DNA of 48,151 nt, taken from a virus. The position numbers and the translations under genes were made by a program. Below, in pieces: positions 26,885-33,861 of this stretch. The stretch's first letter is position 1. The number at the start of each line of letters is the position of its first letter. The notes under the pieces are model-generated. The model was not told the DNA's origin. It searched no databases and was given only the letters and a program-made list of their open reading frames with translations. The DNA lies in IMG/VR virus record IMGVR_UViG_3300028030_000017, positions 1 to 48,151 of that record. One strand, given 5' to 3'.

Positions 26885-27426
26885 AGCAAGTCTGCAATTT
26901 TAGCGTGTAGTTTTTTAAGCTGACCACGGGTAAGCCCCGTGGCTTTTTTCACCTCGAAAATTTTATATCCATCTTGAAGCAATTTTAACGCTTTCCACTC
27001 TTTAGCGTTTAACCTCGATTTTAACTTTCTCATTAAATCCTCATCAAGTATTTCTTTTTCAACCGACGCTTCGTGAGAGCTTATAGCGTCGAAAATCCAG
27101 TCGTCGTCACCGACAAAATGTGCGGAAGTTTGCACTTTTCGACTAACCGGAGAGGCAACTACACGATTTTTCATCGAGTAGTCCAGCAGCTCATTCCTTA
27201 CCACTCGGTAAGCGTAGGTTGTCAATTTCACGCCTTTTGTGGGATCGAATTTTTCAATTGCTTTGATAAACGCTAAAACTCCCTGATTTACATAATCATC
27301 GAAATCGGCGTAGCTATGATGTTTTGAAATGATTTTGATGATCAATTTCAAATTATCCAATATTAGTTTGTCGCGCTCTATTTTAGACACTCGCAAAATT
27401 AACACTCCAAAAGTAAGCAAATACAC
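26881..27426 (-). CDS. Phage sigma-70 family RNA polymerase sigma factor
   Basis: Up to 181 residues. Region 2 is clear: LILDNLKLIIKIISKHH, then DFDDYVNQGVLAFIKAIEKFD (core binding) and TTYAYRVVRNELLDYSM (-10 recognition). Region 4 at the C-terminus is AKEWKALKLLQDG with a helix-turn-helix (EVKKATGLTRGQLKKLHAK). It is likely the switch factor for late genes, but may act on middle genes. The exact start is uncertain: GTG 27426 directly abuts a hairpin, while a GGAG lies before an internal TTG/GTG about 12 codons later. Its last 60 bases carry the late terminator on the other strand. Confidence 0.85.
   Translation of the reverse strand: MYLLTFGVLILRVSKIERDKLILDNLKLIIKIISKHHSYADFDDYVNQGVLAFIKAIEKFDPTKGVKLTTYAYRVVRNELLDYSMKNRVVASPVSRKVQTSAHFVGDDDWIFDAISSHEASVEKEILDEDLMRKLKSRLNAKEWKALKLLQDGYKIFEVKKATGLTRGQLKKLHAKIADLL
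26924..26949 (+). terminator. Intrinsic terminator of the late operon
   Basis: CCACGGG (26924-26930) and CCCGTGG (26936-26942) pair with a 5-base loop and are followed by C and six T (26944-26949). It reads on the plus strand 40 bases after the endolysin stop, inside the 3' end of the oppositely oriented sigma-factor gene. Confidence 0.85.
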
Positions 27427-27428
27427 TT

Positions 27429-27467
27429 CAAAGCAAATTCAAAACGGATAACCGTGAATTTGCTTTG
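27429..27467 (-). promoter_or_regulatory. Long hairpin directly upstream of sigma gene
   Basis: Perfect 12-base arms (27429-27440 and 27456-27467) enclose a further 4-bp stem (ACGG/CCGT). It falls between the ribonucleotide reductase beta stop and the sigma start and has no U tract on the minus strand. It could attenuate read-through into the sigma gene, control its translation, or be a DNA operator. Confidence 0.6.
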
Positions 27468-27486
27468 ATAAATCCGCACGCTTATC

Positions 27487-28542
27487 TTATTTAGATTGTA
27501 ACATCATTTTGTTTAATTTAACGCCGTTTTTCCTAACATCACTCCACTCGCCCAGCCGGATATTTTTTGTGTAGCCCGTCACTTCTGTTTCAAAAAAGTT
27601 AGCCAATTCGACCGACGATAATAACTCTTCCATGAAATTGACAGGATTTTTAGTGGTTTCCCATTGAAGAGGTAAACCTAACATTTTCAATGCCCTGTTA
27701 CCCATAAAAGCCACATAGTGTTTGGCCGTTTCAATGGAAATAGTCGGATGCTCACCGTGGGCATATAGATAGTCTAAAAGCGCGAACTCTTGCTCAACGA
27801 TTTGACGGATGGCGTTTATGATATCATTACGCACTTCATCGGTATACACGTCCGCATTTTCTTCTACCAATTCCAAAAACAACATCGTGTTATATTTTTG
27901 GTGTAAAAACTCATCTTTGATCGAGTACGTGTTAATTTGAGTCATCCCCTTGAATAAACCCAATTCCGAATAAGCTAATAAAAGCATAAATTGAGCCATT
28001 AGCTCGATGCCCTCCAGCCCAGCGGCGTAAACGGCAACCATTCTAAGCACGTCCGCGCGAAACCGTTTATCAATTTCAATATCAGACAATCCCAACGCTT
28101 TATAATCGCGCCACGTCTTCACCTTCGCTTTTTCAAGATAGTTGATCTTACGCTCCATAACGGGGATGTCGAAAAACTCATTGTAAAAAGTTTCGTCGAA
28201 ACCCAAAGAATCCGTCAACAACGCATAAGCATCCACGTGAATAGCTTCGACGGATAGTGCAGTACTAAGCCACATACGTATTTCCGTAGGTTTCACAATG
28301 TCTAAAAGTCTAATGTATCCGGTCATCGCTTCCACGTCGTTTTGTGTAAATAGCCGAAGAATGTTTCGGATAAACTCTTTCTCTTTATCGGCCAGTTTAT
28401 TGTAATCGACTATATCTTCGCCGACAGGCACCTCTTTAGCCCGCCAATGTAACGCTGACTGCTCTTCATAGGCTCGATAAGCCCATTCGTATCTCATCGG
28501 TTTATAAGTCGCAAATTTCGATTTTTGTCTTAAAATGCTCAT
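27487..28542 (-). CDS. nrdB: Ribonucleotide reductase class I, beta subunit
   Basis: 351 residues. It makes the radical used by the alpha subunit to reduce ribonucleotides. Metal ligands are in the expected order: D69, E99 and H102 (VEAIH), E177, E211 and H214 (DEFLH). The radical tyrosine Y106 is four residues after H102, as in E. coli NrdB. The C-terminal FFETEVTGYTK matches the subunit-contact region. The ribosome binding site GGAGGT is well placed. It follows the alpha gene by 12 bases, as an operon pair. Confidence 0.95.
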   Translation of the reverse strand: MSILRQKSKFATYKPMRYEWAYRAYEEQSALHWRAKEVPVGEDIVDYNKLADKEKEFIRNILRLFTQNDVEAMTGYIRLLDIVKPTEIRMWLSTALSVEAIHVDAYALLTDSLGFDETFYNEFFDIPVMERKINYLEKAKVKTWRDYKALGLSDIEIDKRFRADVLRMVAVYAAGLEGIELMAQFMLLLAYSELGLFKGMTQINTYSIKDEFLHQKYNTMLFLELVEENADVYTDEVRNDIINAIRQIVEQEFALLDYLYAHGEHPTISIETAKHYVAFMGNRALKMLGLPLQWETTKNPVNFMEELLSSVELANFFETEVTGYTKNIRLGEWSDVRKNGVKLNKMMLQSK

Positions 28543-28554
28543 TGGTTTACCTCC

Positions 28555-30387
28555 TTAACCACAATAGATACATTCTTCAAAATTTCGATCAGTACCGCTC
28601 ATTGTCGTGATCATTTCATCCGCTCTCCGCATATCGTTCAAATTACCCACTTTTATAGGTTGATCGCTTCGGATGTAGTATAGACTTTTCAAACCTTTAG
28701 CCCACGCGAAAAGGTGAATCGCGTGTAGATAATCCGCGTTAACGGGAGGCATGATAAACAAATTAACCGATTGCGATTGATCGATATATTTTTGCCTTTC
28801 GGCGGCTAACTCGATAATCGCTTCTTGGGGAATTTCGTAAGCCGTTTTAAACACTGCCTTTTCTTCATCGGTTAAACCGTCTAAATGCTGCACACTCCCT
28901 GCATTCGCCCTAATAGATGCCCACACGTCGTCCGTATCCATATTTTTCGATTGCAGTAGGTTAACGAGATAGCGATTTTTTACAATTTCAGTGTAGGCAT
29001 TTGTTTTGTGAGCGTAAATGTTTGTAATGATCGGATCAATGCCCTGAGATGTCCCGCCGCAAAGCGTAGAAATCGACGCAGTTGGCGCAATAGCCGTCAC
29101 GTGAGTGTTACGTTGCATTTTGTCATGTTTTGCCGCTAACGGGCACGCGCCTTTTTCTTTAGCTAAAAGCTCGTTGGTTTCTTTGAAGCGTTGCCGCATA
29201 CGGGCAAAAATGTTTTTATTGAGTTGGAATGCCGCGACACTATCAAATGGCAGCATCTTTGACATCAGCAAATTGTGAAAGCCCATTACGCCGATACCGA
29301 TAGAGCGTTCATATTCGGCACTTTTAACGGCATTTTCAAAACCTTTTTCCCCTTCAGCGTTGGCAATAAAATCCGATAGAACGTTATCTACAAAACGATG
29401 CACGTCAAGTAAAAACAAATCAAAAATTTCAGGGGATGAAAATTCGTCGTAATGCTCTAAATTGATGCTGGACAGTACGCAAATCGCGTCATAGTTTGGA
29501 TTAGTGTGTAGTGTAATTTCGGAGCATAGATTAGAGGTAAATACAAATTTGTCATCTTGCACATACAAATCAGGGCGATTCTGATTAACCGTGTCTACAA
29601 ATAGTATAAACGGCGCGCCCCGAAGCATTCGTTGATCTAAAAGTTTAGTCCATAAATCGAAAGCGTCTACGGTTTTTATTACTTCACCAGTTTTCGGTGA
29701 AATCAAATCATAAGATGCTCTATCGTTAACCGCTTTCATAAATTTATCATCAATGACTACGCCCGTAAACAATTTATGAGTGCGGCGATAAATATCGCCA
29801 GACGGATCGCGTAAAGAGATGAATTCATCAATTTCGGGATGCCATATCGGGAGCCACGCCGCCTCCGATGCACGCCTCAATCCGCCCTGCGAAACGGCCA
29901 AAGTCATAGCTTCATCGACTTTGAGAAAAGGGATGATCCCAGATGATTTACCATAAATACCGACTTTTTCACCCGCTGACCTTACATCACCCCAATAACG
30001 ACCAATGCCCGCGCCTCTCGCTCCGAGGTGAAACCCGTTGAACCATGTCTGCATAATCGAATCTTTATTGTCGCCCACGTGCTGAACAAAACAACTAACG
30101 GGAAATCCGTGTGACGGTAGCCCCGCATTAGCACTGACGGGCGTAGCTGGGTGAAACCAATGATTCCGAATATATTGTTTTATTCGGCCACGATGCTCAC
30201 GGGAATCGCTATATTGTCTACACACTCGATCTAACCACGTTTCATAATCTTCACCGTCTTTAAAATATCGACTCTCGTAGAGTGTCCGGGAGCGTTTCGG
30301 CAAACCGCCCCAACCTCTCCCGGATATAATCGGTACTTTAAATTCATTGACCATAACATCTCCCATGTGTATTTTTCGCACGCTCAT
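28555..30387 (-). CDS. nrdA: Ribonucleotide reductase class I, alpha subunit (no ATP cone)
   Basis: 610 residues, the catalytic subunit of class I reductase. Catalytic residues are visible: C99 (PVSCFV) and C303 (AICVLSS) as the disulfide pair, the radical site C288 within NLCSE (N286, E290), and the C-terminal C606/C609 redox pair (EECIYCG). It is about 150 residues shorter than E. coli NrdA and lacks the N-terminal ATP-cone, so overall activity control by dATP is probably absent. Start after AAAGGAG; an ATG at residue 12 is possible. Confidence 0.95.
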   Translation of the reverse strand: MSVRKIHMGDVMVNEFKVPIISGRGWGGLPKRSRTLYESRYFKDGEDYETWLDRVCRQYSDSREHRGRIKQYIRNHWFHPATPVSANAGLPSHGFPVSCFVQHVGDNKDSIMQTWFNGFHLGARGAGIGRYWGDVRSAGEKVGIYGKSSGIIPFLKVDEAMTLAVSQGGLRRASEAAWLPIWHPEIDEFISLRDPSGDIYRRTHKLFTGVVIDDKFMKAVNDRASYDLISPKTGEVIKTVDAFDLWTKLLDQRMLRGAPFILFVDTVNQNRPDLYVQDDKFVFTSNLCSEITLHTNPNYDAICVLSSINLEHYDEFSSPEIFDLFLLDVHRFVDNVLSDFIANAEGEKGFENAVKSAEYERSIGIGVMGFHNLLMSKMLPFDSVAAFQLNKNIFARMRQRFKETNELLAKEKGACPLAAKHDKMQRNTHVTAIAPTASISTLCGGTSQGIDPIITNIYAHKTNAYTEIVKNRYLVNLLQSKNMDTDDVWASIRANAGSVQHLDGLTDEEKAVFKTAYEIPQEAIIELAAERQKYIDQSQSVNLFIMPPVNADYLHAIHLFAWAKGLKSLYYIRSDQPIKVGNLNDMRRADEMITTMSGTDRNFEECIYCG

Positions 30388-30402
30388 TATACTCCTTTTC
30401 GC

Positions 30403-31098
30403 CTAATCTAAAGTTAGTTTATCTTTCACATTCTCGAAAAGAAAAAGATGCTCTTCTGGAATTTCATCATACATGGCACGGGCCAACTCTCTAAATGCCC
30501 ACAAAGCCGTTTTATCGAGCCGCAAATTCAAAACGTGTCGCAATTCCCTAAGATTGCACGTGAGTACCAGATCGGTTTTGTAACTTTCGGGCAGTGCAAA
30601 TTTTGCAATGTCGTTACTAATCTCTTCACTGACCAATGCGCGCAAATTTTCCAGTGCCCACAACGATGCACCGTCTACCGCTACGTTACCCGTAAAATAT
30701 ACATACTTTTCCGCGCGTGACGCATCGTCAAGGAGAGATCGGAAAGGTGCTTCGACTCTCAACTCTTTGAGTGTGTAACGACTTGAACGCACACTCAAAC
30801 TAATGTGACGATGACGCGCCAACTCTTGCAAAACCGCGCGCGAAATGCCGATTATGCGAAACGTGTAAACTACATGCTCAAAAACACTTTCGTGGCGATA
30901 TTTATACAACAACCGATTCAACAATTGCTTATCCGCGTCGCTAATGTCATTAGTAGATGAAGCATAGTTACCGCCTTTATGGAACGATTGCCAACAAGTC
31001 CGCGCACCAATAACAATGTTTGAAAGTTTTGTACTTTCCACCAAACTCACTTGTGGAGAGGATTTTAAAGAAAAAATTTTTTCTTTTACATCGATCAT
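30403..31098 (-). CDS. thyX: Flavin-dependent thymidylate synthase
   Basis: 231 residues. It converts dUMP to dTMP with FAD and methylene-tetrahydrofolate. The ThyX signature is present as RHRHIS at 95-100 followed by S102, S105 and R107 (the usual Asn is replaced by Ser). The preceding RHESVFEH (68-75) is also typical. Together with dUTPase and ribonucleotide reductase it supplies dTTP for replication. Its start overlaps the previous stop (ATGA) and has a GAGGAGG site. Confidence 0.95.
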   Translation of the reverse strand: MIDVKEKIFSLKSSPQVSLVESTKLSNIVIGARTCWQSFHKGGNYASSTNDISDADKQLLNRLLYKYRHESVFEHVVYTFRIIGISRAVLQELARHRHISLSVRSSRYTLKELRVEAPFRSLLDDASRAEKYVYFTGNVAVDGASLWALENLRALVSEEISNDIAKFALPESYKTDLVLTCNLRELRHVLNLRLDKTALWAFRELARAMYDEIPEEHLFLFENVKDKLTLD

Positions 31099-31355
31099 TC
31101 AGCACCTCCTCGTTTCAATGATGATGTTTTACGCTTATGTCGCAAATAAAACAACCGGATCAAAAGGATAGGAGCCGTAAATAGCACTAATATACTTCCC
31201 GTCGCTTGATCATCGTCATTGCCGAAAATCGCGTTGATCCATCCGACAAAGAAAATAGTCCAGACTATGCCCATCAAAACGGGGGTAATGTCCACTTTAG
31301 TCCCCAGCCAAATGAAAAGCATTAACAAAATGCCCACTACCAAAATTTCCAACAT
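31095..31355 (-). CDS. Three-helix membrane protein, unknown
   Basis: 86 residues with about three hydrophobic segments (about 1-18, 21-42, 51-70) and a basic C-terminal tail (HKRKT). The start is chosen at 31355 behind GGAGGTTAAA. Family unknown; being in the middle operon between nucleotide genes, it could be a superinfection-exclusion or membrane-modifying protein, but nothing shows this. Confidence 0.6.
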   Translation of the reverse strand: MLEILVVGILLMLFIWLGTKVDITPVLMGIVWTIFFVGWINAIFGNDDDQATGSILVLFTAPILLIRLFYLRHKRKTSSLKRGGAE

Positions 31356-31356
31356 T

Positions 31357-31716
31357 TTAACCTCCTTCAATAGTATTTTCGTCAAACCAACCATCTTTTC
31401 CGCAGTTGACCAACCTCACGACCTTTACATCGGTAGCACCTTCGGCGGCTTCGGTTTGTAGCCATTCCATCGTTAATGTAGCGTAGCCTGCAATATCACG
31501 CCAGTCATCCACAAATCCGCCGCCTTTGGAAATTACGCGGGAAATTTTTTGCGCTATGTAATCAAGGGCTTCTTTTTCGACAAAAGTCAAATTTTCATAC
31601 TGCTTAATTTCACGAAATTTCGCTTTCAAATCCTGTGCTATTTTTGCATTATCTTCCCACGAACCGTGAGTTTTTCCTCGTTCTTGCAACGTTGTTTGTA
31701 CGTCATTTTTCTTCAT
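31357..31716 (-). CDS. DUF6378-like phage protein
   Basis: 119 residues. The pattern ERGKTHGSWEDNA followed by KEALDYIAQKISRVI and DDWRDIAGYATL is that of a widespread phage protein family often annotated DUF6378. Its helical acidic pattern is reminiscent of MazG-like nucleotide pyrophosphohydrolases. A role in nucleotide-pool housekeeping fits its neighbours ThyX and ribonucleotide reductase, but enzyme activity is not demonstrated by sequence. Confidence 0.7.
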   Translation of the reverse strand: MKKNDVQTTLQERGKTHGSWEDNAKIAQDLKAKFREIKQYENLTFVEKEALDYIAQKISRVISKGGGFVDDWRDIAGYATLTMEWLQTEAAEGATDVKVVRLVNCGKDGWFDENTIEGG

Positions 31717-31975
31717 ATTTAAACCCCCTCAAATCGTAATATGAATCAAGTTTTTCTACGCGCCCAAACTGCTCTAAAAACGGTAACATTTTATAAAGCT
31801 CAATGACGCGATAATCAATTGCATCAAGATAAAAAACTACATCATAATCTTCCAAACCTTGAAACTCTTTTTTAAGTATTTGTTTCGCTTGATTAAGCTT
31901 ACCGTTAATGATGTAGTATTGCATAACTTCTTCAAAGTTTAACCATTTATCTAAAGCTGGGATATATGCCCGCAT
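31703..31975 (-). CDS. Hypothetical protein
   Basis: 90 residues, rich in Tyr, Leu and acidic residues, probably helical, no known family. Start after GGGGGTGAAACT. It overlaps both the preceding and following genes by some bases, so it is part of the middle operon. Confidence 0.6.
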   Translation of the reverse strand: MRAYIPALDKWLNFEEVMQYYIINGKLNQAKQILKKEFQGLEDYDVVFYLDAIDYRVIELYKMLPFLEQFGRVEKLDSYYDLRGFKYEEK

Positions 31976-32241
31976 AGTTTCACCCCCATTCTTTTTTGTA
32001 TTGCAAGCCGCTGCGCTTCTTTGTCTATCACGCCTGTAAAGGGCGCTACGATATCCAAAGCGGTTTGTTTATCTTTACCGTAAGCGCCGTTTAAATCCCA
32101 CGATAATCGATCGTGGTAGATAGATCGCCCAATAACGGGCAATTCCGGCATCGGGAAATAGCGCATAGGTTTAAAAACCGCTTCGACGTAAGCAAGATCG
32201 CCGTTACGAAGCTTATAATACTTACCCGCTTCAATTTTCAT
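31951..32241 (-). CDS. Hypothetical protein
   Basis: 96 residues. The first 35 residues (YYKLRNGDLAYVEAVF) look like a small beta-barrel or SH3-like fold, a common feature of small phage proteins; the rest is mixed. The start at 32241 follows AAGGAGGG. Function unknown. It overlaps its neighbours on both sides. Confidence 0.6.
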   Translation of the reverse strand: MKIEAGKYYKLRNGDLAYVEAVFKPMRYFPMPELPVIGRSIYHDRLSWDLNGAYGKDKQTALDIVAPFTGVIDKEAQRLAIQKRMGVKLCGHISQL

Positions 32242-32536
32242 TCTTCCCTCCTTCATCGTGAAGCTTTTTTACATATTTTTTATACTTATTTAGCTTCTCC
32301 GTTTTGTTAACAATCCGGCGGTTAATTTCAATGATCAATCCTTCTAAATGTTCACGTGTCGGATCGTCCCATTTTAACGTCATGTACTGTTTGCGATACT
32401 TTTCACGAGCGATTTTAAGCATTGCAATTTCCGCGCGAATTGCACGGATAAAAATTTCAGGGGTTGTATATGTTTTGCGGCAAAATTCCGCAAAATCACA
32501 ACCATAAACCTCATCAATAGTGTAAATTTCTTCCAT
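32231..32536 (-). CDS. Hypothetical helical protein
   Basis: 101 residues, with start chosen at 32536 behind TTGGAGGG. A longer in-frame reading runs into the nuclease gene and has no ribosome binding site. The protein is strongly helical and ends in a Lys-rich coiled segment (RRIVNKTEKLNKYKKYVKK), which could bind nucleic acid. Family unknown. Confidence 0.6.
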   Translation of the reverse strand: MEEIYTIDEVYGCDFAEFCRKTYTTPEIFIRAIRAEIAMLKIAREKYRKQYMTLKWDDPTREHLEGLIIEINRRIVNKTEKLNKYKKYVKKLHDEGGKNEN

Positions 32537-32619
32537 TACAACCCTCCAAAAAGTACCACAAATAGCAACGCCGCTAAAAAGACAAACCAAAAAATAATTT
32601 CCTCTTCTTGATTTTGCAT
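32536..32619 (-). CDS. 27-residue single-span membrane peptide
   Basis: A short frame starting at 32619 after AAAGGAGCGGAAG. The first seven residues are polar and acidic; the remainder is a hydrophobic helix (IIFWFVFLAALLFVVLF) ending in Gly-Gly-Leu. Its stop overlaps the next ATG by one base and its own last codons provide the next ribosome binding site. These are signs of a real coupled gene despite its size. Function unknown. Confidence 0.6.
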   Translation of the reverse strand: MQNQEEEIIFWFVFLAALLFVVLFGGL

Positions 32620-32630
32620 CTTCCGCTCCT

Positions 32631-33413
32631 TTAAATAGTGCCGCATACGAAAGGACACACTTTGTAATAATTGCAGTATTTTTCACTACACAACGGTGAA
32701 GCAGGGTTACCGCTAAAAAGAACTTCCGCCGGAGCCGCGTCATTGTAATACGCTTCTATTTTGTCAATCAATGTGTTAACCACGAAGCGCGCTTGGGGCA
32801 CGTTGAGTCTTAACGGCAGCACATGCACCGCTTTTTCGTGTACGATATTATGAATGATCGCTTTCGTATAATCTTCGTTATCTACCCGCGACGCAAGTAA
32901 AGCGTAAACCGATAATTGTAACGTGTAGTGTGTCGGCACCGCTTTTCTTGCCGTCGTCTTGATGTCGGCGATAGCTCCGTCAAGTACAATATCCGCAGTC
33001 CCCGCGACTTTTTCGACGACGGGCGAACCGAGCGGAATTTCATAACGCTCCTCGACTTTTTTAGGTTGTGTCACTTCCATCGTCGGCTTATACAGATCAA
33101 TATCGGTCAAAATCACGCGTTCCCAGTCTTCGGGGCGCGTGTCTTCCATTTCCGGCTCATCTTCTTTGAGCTTTTTATGAAACTCTTCGATAGCCGCATC
33201 TTTAAGCACGCTCACCGGGGGCAGGCTCCCCGATTTGATTTTTTCCGTGTAGCCGACTTCGGCTCCTTTATGAACCGCCGTTCCCGCCGTCATTCTAACA
33301 TTTGGGATCATCGGCTCACCCAAAATGTGCTGGCGAAACCATTTATAATTACAACCCACAAACGTCGAAATCGACGATGGACGAATCGTGAGTTTTTCAT
33401 TTTTCTTTTTCAT
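32631..33413 (-). CDS. Cas4/RecB-like PD-(D/E)XK nuclease with Fe-S cysteines
   Basis: 260 residues. Nuclease core: H48 in TAVHKG, D141 in AGTADIVLD, D150-I-K152 (DIK) and Q166 in YTLQLSVYAL. Four cysteines, C21 near the start and C242, C247 and C253 at the end, are placed as in Cas4/AddB-type [4Fe-4S] nucleases. Such phage enzymes trim DNA ends in recombination-dependent replication. No CRISPR genes are near, so a role in spacer acquisition is not suggested. Start after AAAGGATAAGCA. Confidence 0.85.
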   Translation of the reverse strand: MKKKNEKLTIRPSSISTFVGCNYKWFRQHILGEPMIPNVRMTAGTAVHKGAEVGYTEKIKSGSLPPVSVLKDAAIEEFHKKLKEDEPEMEDTRPEDWERVILTDIDLYKPTMEVTQPKKVEERYEIPLGSPVVEKVAGTADIVLDGAIADIKTTARKAVPTHYTLQLSVYALLASRVDNEDYTKAIIHNIVHEKAVHVLPLRLNVPQARFVVNTLIDKIEAYYNDAAPAEVLFSGNPASPLCSEKYCNYYKVCPFVCGTI

Positions 33414-33423
33414 TGCTTATCCT

Positions 33424-33861
33424 TTAATGTTTTCCGGTTGATCCAAAACCGCCGACCCGCTCCGCGTGAGTGTGCTTCACGCTCCGCATAATTGCCGCCG
33501 TTTCGTGGGGCAAAAGCAACAGTTGAGCGATTCTTTCGTACCGATTTATAACGACTGGATTTTTGCCGTAATTGATTAACAACACGCCTATTTCGTCCGG
33601 GTAATCGAGGTCGATGACCGGGAAAACGTTTGCAAGCGTAATACCACGTAACGCAAGACTCGACCGCACCGCTAACGTTAAAAAGTGAGTGTCGGCGACG
33701 CTCTTAACGTCCGCGGCGTTTACGTCGATACGCACGCCGATGGGGACTATCGTGGGCGTGAACGGCTCCAATAGAGTCATTTCACGCGCTCTTATATCCA
33801 GCCCTGCACTCTTCGCGGTTTTTCTTTCGGGTAGTAAGTTATCATCTTCAACTATGAACAT
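33424..33861 (-). CDS. dut: dUTP pyrophosphatase (dUTPase)
   Basis: 145 residues, trimeric type. Motif 1 is SAGLDIRA, motif 2 is in VRSSLALRGI, motif 3 is VIDLDYPDEIGV, motif 4 is RIAQLLLLP and motif 5 is the C-terminal GGFGSTG. It breaks dUTP to dUMP, the substrate of ThyX, and keeps uracil out of phage DNA. It overlaps the polymerase gene by 10 bases and starts after GGAGGCG. Confidence 0.95.
   Translation of the reverse strand: MFIVEDDNLLPERKTAKSAGLDIRAREMTLLEPFTPTIVPIGVRIDVNAADVKSVADTHFLTLAVRSSLALRGITLANVFPVIDLDYPDEIGVLLINYGKNPVVINRYERIAQLLLLPHETAAIMRSVKHTHAERVGGFGSTGKH

Noticed and set aside
32537-32743. Long N-terminal extension of the protein at 32231-32536
   Set aside because: It reads through the 3' end of the nuclease gene and has no start site; GGAGGG before 32536 fixes the start.
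32631-33413. Cas4 as part of a CRISPR adaptation module
   Set aside because: No cas1/cas2 or array in the window; neighbours are replication genes, so a recombination nuclease is the simpler reading.
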